The notes under the pieces are model-generated. The model saw only the letters and a program-made list of their open reading frames with translations, was not told where the DNA came from and searched no databases. Below, piece after piece: positions 38,010 to 49,600 of a stretch of DNA of 64,000 nucleotides; positions within the stretch are counted from its first letter, which is position 1; every line of letters begins with the position of its first letter. This DNA is from Lonicera japonica (lineage: Eukaryota > Streptophyta > Magnoliopsida > Dipsacales > Caprifoliaceae). The translations under genes and the position numbers were made by a program. The stretch is taken from NCBI GenBank assembly GCA_021464415.1, contig CM038468.1, forward strand, positions 28,570,969-28,634,968. Direction: 5' to 3'.

Positions 38010-38632
38010 ACTACTGCATAAATGGTATTCACTACTTTGTTTTCGATTTTCTACAATTTCCGAAGTATTTCTAGTCATAAAAGTATTTGATACTAACACA
38101 ATGTTGTCCACTTTTAATCATTAATTTTTTATGGCAGGCATCTTCTTTAAATTCCTATATTACCCTTGATTAAGTTTAATAAATGGCACTCATGATCCCC
38201 TGACTAAAGAGGAAAGTCATTTTTTCACAAAAAAAGAAGGATCATTAATTGGAGAAGATGAACTTTATCGCGAGATCATTTGACACTAAATTGTATTAAA
38301 AAAATTTAATTTAAAAGTAGTTAAATGATTGTCAAAGATTTTAGTAGTTGAAAATTCACGTATATATCAATTTCGTAGTATAACATCTAGATTGAACTTT
38401 CAAATGAAATTTTCGACAGACAATCTAATCATATATCATAGATATCATCCTACCACATTTTCGATAGAAAATCTAATTATATACTAGTTTAAATGGACAA
38501 TTATATTCTTTGTTCGTTAAAAAATTGACACTCTTCGAATAACTACAATTATTAATATAATTAGTATTTACAACTTTTTTTTTAATTATCTTAGAAAAGT
38601 TACAGTTAAATGTGATATTTTAATAATTAAAT
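38010..38632 (+). repeat. ~600-bp dispersed repeat, copy 2
   Basis: This is the second copy of the repeat at 22500-23097, in the same orientation, with several small indels. The extra tatcataga(t)atcatcctac region is expanded here. No coding content. Confidence 0.65.
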
Positions 38633-38714
38633 TACAATAAAAGCTACAAATATGGTTACAATTATTGTAGTGCTAGTTTATTCCTCTATAAAAAAGATTG
38701 AGTAAATTACAACA

Positions 38715-39180
38715 ATGCACCCCAGATTAATTAAATATTTCAATTTACACTCTAAACAATTTTTTTGAAACAGTTTTCACCCTCTACATTCAATTTGTTG
38801 CAATCAACTTGAATAAGTTATTTTTCGCCGAATTTCTAACGGCATTCATACGAGCATTTCATCTGTGTGTTTTTTAAATGTAATTTCAGCAGAACACAAA
38901 CTCTCTTGCATGATTTGTTCGTTGACAGTTAAATTTGAATGCGGATTTGTTGGTATAAATTATGGCTTTAATTGTTTTTCATTGGTTTCAGTTTGTATTT
39001 TGCCAAAATTACCTTTGAAAATGTATATGTGAGATGCTCGTGTTAGACGCCAGTTAAAAATTTGGCCAGAAATGACTTATTGGAGTTGACTGCAACAAAT
39101 CGAATGTATAGGGTGAAAATTGTTTACAAAAATTATTTAGGGTACAAATTGAAATCTTTAATTAGTTTAAGTTGCATCGG
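38715..39180. mobile_element. Foldback MITE with ~140-bp terminal inverted repeats
   Basis: The left arm (38715-38857) and the right arm (about 39040-39180) are inverse copies. Both read atgca-, taattaaa-att-tcaattt, ttttcaccct-tacattc, atttgttgca-tcaact and aataagt-att, ending in acgagcat. A loop of ~180 bp separates them. The long arms suggest a Mutator-type MITE, but no target duplication could be placed. Confidence 0.65.
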
Positions 39181-39189
39181 GTAAGAAAT

Positions 39190-39849
39190 GGTGGATACAT
39201 ATTGTGGGTGTGACCTATTTAAAAGTAGTTAGACTACTTATTGCCTTGTACTTTTGTATAATTAAGGAATACGAGTACAAATCAGACGTTATCTCCAATG
39301 CAAATGAATTTGAAATTTGTCCCAAAGCTATAACCCAAATGAATTTGAACATATATGCATGGGAGCAAGTTCTCCTTTGATGGACACCCATCTACCAACA
39401 TCTACAAAAGTACAAGAGAACGAAATTAATCCTTGAACTAAAGTTAGTTTAGTCCTATAATTAAACCAAGAAAAAATAAATAATTACATATTTTTCTATT
39501 CACAGAACTGTCAAAAATTAAACCAAAATTTTAACTTTAAACCAAGAAATATAATTGCATATATTGAAACAGTAAAAGTCTCTTTTTTTCCCTCACGTAT
39601 CCTCATTTTAATGTGCAAGAAAGAATAAAGTTGAAATTATTTCAAAAAACTAAAAATAAAATCACAAAGGATTTGCTTTAGATAGAAAAAGGGAAAACAA
39701 ATAAGTTTAAAATGAGTAAGCAATACTGGTAGCATATATGGTATGTACTTTTCTTTTTGTTAATTGCATCGATGAGAATTGAACCCAAAGAAGCCAAAAC
39801 TACCACCGTGCTATTGGCTTCTTTACGAAAATAAAGTTAAATTGAAAGA
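39190..39849. other. 3' flank of the TNL gene
   Basis: AT-rich sequence with no clear polyadenylation signal that I can single out. A tRNA-like fragment on the minus strand near 39772-39815 has a B-box-like gggttcaattctc. Confidence 0.4.
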
Positions 39850-40494
39850 TTATAAGACACACATACCTTCCCATGTTACGTTGTGATCCCCAAATAGTTC
39901 TTGTAACCGATCATTGCTTGTCATTCGGTAAAAGTACTGCCCATAATGATGCGAGAGTAAGAAGGTTTGTGGGCTCAGAAACTGATAATTTGACAAATCT
40001 CCACTAATGACATCTCTCGTGTTGTTGCGATGATGAGTTGCTTTCATCTCTTCTTTTTCTTCACCCCAAACAAGGTTTATACCAAACTCTTTCACTTCTA
40101 AATGATCAATAAGTGAAATTACAGAAACATCAACTTCATCGCCAGTTTCCAAATGATTCTCCAACTTCCAATGACTTAACCATATAAGCTCTTCTTCTTC
40201 CTTCTCATTTTCTGGAATTGCTATAGCCACGGGATTATATATCCACTTGAAGTCCTTGCTCTTATTATTAATCTTAGTAAATAATAGAAAAAGAAGTTCA
40301 AATTTATCAATGTCGGAGAGTTTGTACACAGAGTAAATATTCAGTCCTTGAATCCTAAGACTAGTAGGATGTGAAGGTACAACAAAAGATACCGATGATG
40401 GTGATGAAGCCTTATTTTTATTTATATCACCACACCAACTTGGAATCTCTTCCCGTCGGAGAAATGTGCTAAATATACCAAATTCATATAATCC
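39850..40494 (-). CDS. TNL exon 5: post-LRR (C-JID-like) domain
   Basis: It begins GLYEFGIFSTFLRREEIPSW, the conserved start of the post-LRR beta-sandwich of TNLs. VSFVVPS and LRIQGLNIY follow, then a Glu-rich strand region and VKEFGINLVWG, the usual motif near the end of this domain. The frame closes TGG GAA GGT ATG TGT GTC TTA TAA. The GGTATGTGT in this tail is also a very good splice donor (39864), so the true transcript may splice on to a further 3' exon; the stop at 39850-39852 is the simplest reading. Confidence 0.85.
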   Translation of the reverse strand, partial: GLYEFGIFSTFLRREEIPSWCGDINKNKASSPSSVSFVVPSHPTSLRIQGLNIYSVYKLSDIDKFELLFLLFTKINNKSKDFKWIYNPVAIAIPENEKEEEELIWLSHWKLENHLETGDEVDVSVISLIDHLEVKEFGINLVWGEEKEEMKATHHRNNTRDVISGDLSNYQFLSPQTFLLSHHYGQYFYRMTSNDRLQELFGDHNVTWEGMCVL

Positions 40495-40580
40495 CTGTAC
40501 CCATATGATGAAACATAATCAATTAATTAATTTTAAGGACTAATTATACAATCACAAAGTACACTCGCACTATGTTTACT

Positions 40581-40621
<41 letters not shown>

Positions 40622-43600
40622 GTATTTTTATATTGAGAGAGAAATAGTGCACCTGACGGATATTTTCCTCAATCCTAACGGGAAGGGAAGCAAAAAGGCT
40701 TAACCTAAGGTTTCCAACCAATTCCACCTCGCATAAGCCTAAATTATCGAGTATTTCTCTATTAACTTTTTTCATGGGTTCCAATTTGAACATGCCTTGG
40801 ACCTCTCTTAGTTTTCCACAACCATATGAAGTAATGTAAGGTCTAGTTAAAGGCAAAGCTGACTGATATCCTACACTTTCCAATGAACTACACTTAGACA
40901 CTTCCAAAACATTTACATTCTGCAGGCCCGAGATCGAATGGAGTTTCTTACATGAAGTTAAGTATAGCACTGAAAGCTTACGAAGACTACCAACGCATTG
41001 GGGTAGGGTAAGAAAATGATTATAGCTTAAATCCAACACTTCCAACATGGATAGGTTATTAAAATTCAAGGGAAAATCAACATCTGATAGATCACAATTT
41101 CGAAGACTAAGGCTTACTATAGAGCATGGGAAAGAAACATGTATGTCTTGTGGGTTTTTCAATATCGGTTTTGACACCCATGGCTGAAAAAATGTATGGC
41201 ACAGTTTGACACGATCTCTGTGGGTAGAGGTGAATGGGTTTATGGTGACTCCATTAACATTAAGCACTTTTAATGACTCCTTATTCTTCAAAACCATTAG
41301 AAACTCACGAATATTTGAGCAGCCATCAAGTACTAATGATTGAAGAGATTTTAGCATGCCAATGTTTGGAAACTTCCTTAGACTTTTGCAATTTTTGAGA
41401 TTCAATAAATCAAGCCTTTCTAGGTTTCCAACTGTATCAGAAACCTCATCCAAACATACGTAACCTTCGAGGATCAATCTCTCAAGATTAGGGAATCCTC
41501 TAAAGTCGGGTGTTTTGATAAGCTTTTGAGAATGACTAAGATTAAAGATCTTCAATGATAATAGAACCTGTTAATACCAAGAAAAATTACCATTGGTAAA
41601 AAAAAGGAAATAATATAAATAACATAAGAAAAATGTAGTTGGTTGCTATAAATACCTTATTTCCGGTCCAAACATGCTCTAATTTGCTATAACTCATGTC
41701 AAGAGACACAATATTTTCCAAAGGCAGGTCATATGGTATAAATTTTAAAGGAAAACCATGCCAACACAACCATCTTAAACCTTCGGGAAACATCTCACAA
41801 CGTCCACTCAGTTTTGCATAATTTAGTTTTAAGAGTTTTAGCCTGGCCATACTTGAAAATGCATCGTAGTTGAAGTCTACATCAAGTGGTGGTTCCAAAG
41901 AAAGGAAGTTAAAATAACGTCTTCTAAATGAACTGCCTTGAATTGACAACAAAGACGTGCCACAAAATTCATCATATAGGCGTTTTCTCCCTTTTCTGAT
42001 ATTATGAGCATCGTCCTTGTACATTTGCATGTCAAGCACGAGACCTTCAATTGTTTTTGTACCCTAATATACAAAGAAAATAAATCAAAGATAAACAAAA
42101 TAGCATCAGATAACTTATCAGCATACAAGAACGAAAAACATTACAATACAAATAATTCTTACAATTTTTTTCTCCACCACTGTAAAAGAATCCATGGGAC
42201 GCCATACTCTACTACGTCTCCCGGGCTCATTTGGTGATTCTTGGTCAACTATTTGCCTTCCTATCTCTTGAAGCAATTGATGCATCATAAGCTTGTTGCC
42301 ATAGTCAATGGATATGAGACATCTATCAATGAGATTTTGAATTCCACACAATGGGAAGAAATCACAAGCTTCTAATATTTTAATTGTTTCATCTTTTTCG
42401 TGTCCAACAAAGAAACAAGCAATATGCAGGAATAAGATTTTGTCATGGTCATCTTGCAAGGAATTAAAGCTTATTTTCAGTACCTTTAGGATTCTAGTTT
42501 CAGGAATCGCTTCCAATTTCTCCAAGGTACTTGCCCAAACATTTGTACTTTTTTTTGCTAAAGAAGAACCCAAAATTTCACAAGCCAAAGGAAGCCCTTC
42601 ACAATAACGTATTGCCCTTTCAGATTGTTCCTCATAACCATTATCAGGACATTTTTTACCAAAGGCATGCAGATAGAAGAGCTCCAAAGATTCACAGGGG
42701 GTTAAATTCTCAACAGTATAAAGTTTGTGAACTTCATGAGTTAGCAACGACTTGTTCCTAGTTGTTATAATGATTTTACTTCCCGAATGAAACTCTCGCT
42801 TCCCAAGTAATGCATCTAATTGTTTCATGTCATCAACATCATCTATAACTAGAAAAACCCTTTTACAACATATTGCTTCATCGATCTTACTAATACCTTC
42901 ATCAACATTGTAAATTTCTTCTTTCTTCCCCTTTAGGATATTTGAAAGAAGTTGTCCTTGTAATTTAACTAAGCCATTGGAACGCTTGGACCCCTCTTTA
43001 ACTAAAGCAAGAAAGCTACTTCCGTCAAATCTTCGAAAGTTCAAATTGTAAACATGTTTTGCAATTGTGGTCTTTCCTATACCACCCATACCACATATTA
43101 CAAGTATGACTTCACTTGATGAGTTACTTTGTACCCATGAATTGATGTTCTTAATTCGAGAATGCATTCCAACTAAGTGGCAACCAACGCCTAGGGCTGC
43201 ACGGTTAAGTTTTCGGTCAACCTGCTTAACAATTTCTTGGATGAACTTTGCTTCGTGCCTAAAATTGTAATAGAAATAGTGAAAAATAAATAATTATGAG
43301 TGATTAATAGGTATAGAGCTAACATTAAATTGTTAAATTAACAATTGTGTCAAAATATCTTATAAAGAAAAAAATAGACAAAAAATCATAGTACAACAAA
43401 TGGGTCAATATTAGTACAAATTGGAAAATTGTACTTATGCTAGCATATATAACATAAACAATGAAGTAAAAATCAATGAAAACATTTGGAAAAGAAAAAA
43501 AATAAGCTTAACCATTGATGTTACTGTCTTAATACCTTTATTTGTTTAATATATAAAATGTTAATGCAATCTATATAGTATATCATGAAAATGTTTAAGA

Positions 43601-46600
43601 CAAAGATGCCAAGGCCATTAAATTGTTAGCAATATATTGTGTCCTTTTATACAAAGTTAAATTTCTCGTATTCTTAATTAGAGATTTTATCATTAATTAA
43701 GTGATTGTATTAACTTTTTGAAACTTCTCTCAATCCTATATAAAGACTCTCTTTGTATTATTCATATATGTCAATACAACATACAATTTTCTCTCATCTC
43801 TTAACTTTGTATCAGAGGGATAAACAATCCTCTCGATTCACTGCCTAGCTACTAAAACCCATATACCAAAAAAACAAATTGCTGCTAATCCACACCATCT
43901 CTGTCCACCAAAACCCATATACCCACATCCATAGATCTACGCCATTGTCCCACTTACCAAACCATACTCACTGCCAATTCCCCAAACCATACTCACTATT
44001 AAAATCATCACCATTGTCCAAACTTTTATCTTCAATCAACCTTTTTAAATCCAACATATTAGTCAAATTAATCTCATAATATTCAGCTTCAAATCTGCTT
44101 CGCATCTCAGATCCAACCTTTATCATAACAAAATATCAAAACTTTCATGCCAAAAAACAACAAACCAATCAATCTATTGATGATTTTATATCCGAGATGT
44201 AAGCTATGTGGGATCAATTAACCCTCTCTGAACCTGTCTGGTTTTGTCTTACTGACACTATAAAGTTTAAAATTTATAGGGACCAACAACATGTGATGAC
44301 ATACTTATGGCCTTGCATGACCGTTTTGAGACTGTTTAAGCCTCGCTCTTCCACCGCCATCCATTACCAACCCTTGATGATGCTGTCACGATACTTCAAT
44401 TTGAAGAAACAAGACTTGGTACAAATCTTTAAAATTCCAATGGAGTGATTGCCATCATTCATCCTAAATCTGGGCAGTCATCAAATTAATGCACATATTG
44501 CCATGAGACTACTCATACGTTGCTATATTATCCCAAACAAGTTTGAAAGTATTGCCACAAGTACGGTCCAAAATATTATGGCCCTAATTGCTACAAGAAT
44601 CATGCTAAACATATTAATACCAAATTTGTTACTACAACTGTTGCAACTCAACCATCACCTGGTCCAACTGCACCAATAATGATCTTGCAGAAATGTTAAA
44701 ACAAGTTTTATCTAGCCCATCTAATGCAATGTCTGCTACCTCAGGTAACTCTTGGTATTTTGATTATGTCTGTTGTAACCACATAATCTCTGGTTCTGCA
44801 ATCTTTTTCTCTAAAAGTTATAGCCCACACATATATCCTATTAAAACAACTGATGGCTATCAATTACATGTCACTCCCAATGGACTAGTATCCACATACA
44901 ATTTATTTCTTCCATCTACTTTTCACATACCTAAGTTGACTATTAATCTTATATATGTTGGTCAACTATGTGATCTTGGCCTAAATGCTGTATTTTCCTC
45001 TTCTGATTGCCATGTACATGATCCACGGACGAGGTAGGTTATTGAGATATACCGTAAAGTTGGTCGCATGTTTAAGCTTGTCCACTTTCACACACGACAA
45101 GATATCGCCACCTCTAGCCTTTTCGTTGTTCCCGCTTTCTTCACATTTTCTCTGAAACTTTGGCACCCCCAGTTAGGTCATGTGTTTATTGATAGGCTTA
45201 GATCTCTTATTTTTATTGATATAATAGTAATAATTAAATCAGAAAATGTTTCGTGTTTGTCATGTTAACTTGGAAAACAGCTTGCATTATTTTTTAATAA
45301 AATTGATTATATGTCCTCTGCGCCTTTTAATTTTGTTCATTATAATGTTTAAGGACCTTCCCCTTATAACACAATAGGATATCTAAATACTTTGTTATTT
45401 TTATAGATGATTACACTCGTTTTACATGAAAATTTCTCATGAAAAAACGTTCTGAACCACCACAAATATATTATAACTTTACTTAAATGAGTCAAACTCA
45501 ATTTTCTCGACCAATTAAAATATTTCGTGCTGGGAATACTATGGAATACAAAGAATCCAATTTTCTCAATTTTTTGCATAAACAAAAGACCATTTCTTAA
45601 TGCTAATGTCCCGGTACATCTCAGTAAAATGCTCACGCTGAACGTAAACATCATCATATTTTAGACACCGCCCGAACTCTTCTTATATCCAACGGTGTCT
45701 CAAACATTTCTAAGGGAAACATCCCTTGCTACAATCTACATTGTGAGGATCAAGCGCTTACCATTGCGCCAAAAGCTATAGCTGTTAGCGAAGGCGCAAC
45801 TTTATTTCCTTGTACCCAATGACCATTAGAGCGCCATGGCATTAGATAACCTGCACACCTGATATACCCTCTGGATTCACCACGGAGAGGAGCGCAATTG
45901 TGGATTTACCTCCAACAATCCCTCCCCACAATGGCGCGCCCCAGGTATCGAACCCGTGACCTCCTCTAATACCAATTCGAGCATCCACTATCCAATAACC
46001 ATTTTATTTTGCTAGCTTTTGCTCTTAGGCAAACCTATACCAAAATCTTAAGCAACTTCTCTTTTGGTACCCAAAATGTGTTGGGTCCCTTTGGGTTAGC
46101 AAACATAATGGTTCCTTTTGGAACCCAAGCAAGCTTCTTTTTAGGGAAACTTTCATTTCGATAAAAACAATGATCTACATAATGAGTATTTCTTCCACAA
46201 TATGAGCAAAGATGAGTGGGATCATGAGGTGTGTATGTTTTAAAAATGTTTTTGTAGTCCTTTTGGTTGTCAATTTGGTTATAGCCCAAATCGGCTTTAT
46301 CGAAAACACACCTTTGCATTCCTAATAATTTATCCAAGTTATCCTTTCCTTTGGTGAACTTGGCTAGACTATTAGTTAAGTCATCCACTTGATCTTTCAA
46401 TTTGACATTTTCTAATACAAATGAGTTTGGAGTTTCTTTCTCTTTTTCTTTCTTCAAGGTTTTGTTTTTATTTTTCAAAAATACATTTTCTTTCTCAAAG
46501 TTTTCACACTTGCTAGAAATAATCAAATTTTCCTTTTTGAGGCTTGCATACATTTTAGACAAATTTTTAAATTTCTTATGCAATTCCTCAAACATATCAT

Positions 46601-49600
46601 ATAATTCTTCATAGTCATTCTCATCATGTATATCAATATTAATAGAGGCATTATCATCACTAGATGAGTTATAAGAAGAGTGTACATCATCGTCTCTTGC
46701 CATAAGGCAAAGATTTGTCGTTTCCTCGTCGCTAGAATCGGCATTGGATTCACCTTCTTCGGAATCACTCCAAGTAACTTTGAGGGCGTGTCGTACTTGT
46801 TTAAAGGCTTTGTCTCTTTTGTCTCTTCTTTCCTTTCTTCTAATCGGGCAATTTGTTTTGAAATGCCCTGGTTCATGGCAATGGAAACACTTCTTTTCTT
46901 CTTCATTTTCAACTCTTGGTTGAATAGATCGATCATTGTTCCTTCTTGATGACGGATCAAAGTTGTTTCCTTTACCTTGAAATTTCTTTTTCTTAGCTAG
47001 AAATTTTATGAATTTTCTAAAAAGAAGAGCCATATCCTCATCTTCTATCATCAACTCTTCATCATTATCTAGTTGAATTGCTTTGAGAGCTAGAGACTTT
47101 TTGGCTTTTGAATCACTTTCTTCTTCTCTTGCCAATTCCTTCTCATGGGTTTTAAGTGAACCCAAGAGTTCATCCATGCTTAGCGTCTTGAGATTCTTGG
47201 CTTCTTGAATAGCCGTTACTTTGGGTCTCCATTTCTTGGGAAGAGTTCTAAGAATCTTTCGAATCTTATCCTCATTAGAATATTCCTTTCCAATAAGATC
47301 TAAAGCATTAGTAATAATAGAGAACCTACTATACATAGAAGCAAGTGATTCATTAGGCTCCATTTTGAAAAGTTCATAATCATGAACGAGCATATTAATA
47401 TTATCATCCTTAACTTGTGAAGTTCCTTCATAGGCAACTTCTAATTTATCCCAAATTTCTTTGGCGGTTTTACAATTAGAAATCTTGTTGTATTCATCTA
47501 TAGTTAATGCACAATGTAGAGCATTCAAGGCTTTAGCATTAAATTGGATTTTCTTAATATCATTCTCATCATATTCGGAAATAGATTTAGGAGTGACTAT
47601 ACCCTTTTCATCGGTTTTGGTAATCTTATAAAGTCCAATGAGTGTAACCTTCCATTGTTCAAAATCACTAGCTTGAAGGAAAGTACACATACGACTTTTC
47701 CAATAACTATAATTTTTGCCATCAAATAGAGGTGGTCTAGTGGTGGAAGAACCTTCGTTAATTCCGGTTCCTTGATAGATAGACATGATCGTAAACTCTA
47801 AGATTGTAAAATCAAAACAAGAGTACAACATCTGATACTAATTGTAGGTCGGAAAATACCCTAGAGGGGGGTGAATAGGGTTTTTAAAACTTAATCGAAT
47901 TTTTAAAAATGATTTATAAATATTTGTTGTCTATATTTATCAAGCAATCAAGAACAAAGTTAATTTCGAACACAATGAATAAATAGCACAATATAATAGA
48001 GCAAGAGATAGAAAGATTGAACCGATCGAAGTTGAAGATTTTTTGTCCACACGGTTCGGCTTGTTCCCCTACTCCGCGCTCGGTTAGTTCTCCGAGAATT
48101 TCCACTATAACCGATCTCCTTCCGGGTGAAGATCAAACCTCTACAAGTGTATTCTTATCACACACTCTCACAAGTATTGAAAACACCTTCAATACTTTCA
48201 CAAGAAATCCCTCTTGCTAATCTATGAGATACACCTCTCACAATTATGATTCAAATGAGTTTTGGTGACAAACACCAATGTACAATATCTCTCTTGTATA
48301 TGAAAAAATACAAATGAAGCTCACACTAAGAGATATCAAAATTGATCAAAGTATATAGGTCAAAAATGAAAGATTGATCAAAATGTGTTCTTGAATCTTT
48401 GTATATTTGAATATATGAATAATAGAGTATTAGAATGATTCAAGGTATGTTAAAACATGTCTAGGACCTCATATTTATAGCTTGCAAAACCATATGGCCG
48501 TTGGGGATGATTAAGAGAGGTTTTGGCTCCAAGGTATACATTTTCAAACTTTCCAACAGCTAGTTTTGACAAAAAAATTCAAAATTGTTTTTTTAAGTTC
48601 TCTCAATTAGACCGTTGGATTATGCTCAAATTTTAGTCAAAATTTCCAGGAGATGTTGTCTAACTACTGTAAAAATTTCAAAATGATCGGAATTCGGGAA
48701 GGCCTCCATTTTACCGTTAGATCAAAACTGGGCAAAAATTGAGCGAATTTAAAACGAAAAATAAAAATATTTTTCCAATTTAATAATTTAGTTCCAAATA
48801 AAATTATAATGATTTTTAAACCTCAAATATATGTTTCTAAGATACCTATTTTTATTATAGCTTAAAATATGATCATTTAAGATTAATAAAATTATTATTT
48901 TGAAACTCGATTTTTGTAAAATGATGTTTTTCAAATAAATTCAATTTCAAGCTAGTTTAAATCAATCTTTAAAAGATGCAAGAATATGTTTGAGCTATAG
49001 GGATTTGATCAATAAAGTATCTTTACATAAAATCTAAGCACTCACTCCATTTAATGATAATTCGAGTTTTCGTGATACTTGATTTTCTTGTGCGTATTTT
49101 TGCTTGTTTGATATACTTGATCCTTTCTTGGTTTTGATTCTTTGTGAAACATATGGAGATCATTTGAGTTCATTTCTTGTGAGTGAAAGCATTTGTGGAG
49201 CTTTGTGTGAGAGTTTGACTATATCGGTTTGACGTCACACTTGGTTGGAAAAGATATCGGCTAATGGCTATCATCATTGGAACAACCGAGTTAAATAACA
49301 CTATATTAACTTATTGTAATTATCAAAATAAGATTAATTGACTTTAAGGTCAACAATCTCCCCCTTTTTGATGATGACAATAGAGTTAATGTGTGTTTAT
49401 AAAAAGATAATAATTTTAAGCATATGAATAATATGCTCCCCCTAAATAGGTGCATAGATAAAAATATACAAGCAATTATTAAAATGAAAAATACTTGCAT
49501 AACACACATACTTCTCCCCCTTTTTCTTCATCAAAAAGGAGGGAATCAGTAATTATCAATCTAAAGCTGGAAAAATAATTGTTAATACTCATAATAATGT

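Noticed and set aside
42118..42162. Extension of the NB-ARC frame to VRIICIVMFFVLVC as a membrane tail.
   Set aside because: It reads past a good splice donor (ATT|GTAAGAATT); the next exon restores the conserved TNL linker.
45742..45990. First read as a SINE because of ggcgcaatggtaagcgc (A box) and gggttcgatacc (B box).
   Set aside because: The boxes are in the wrong order, the segment has a direct-repeat partner at 56984-57160 with TG/CA ends, a polypurine tract, a PBS and a 5-bp duplication. A TRIM explains all of this.
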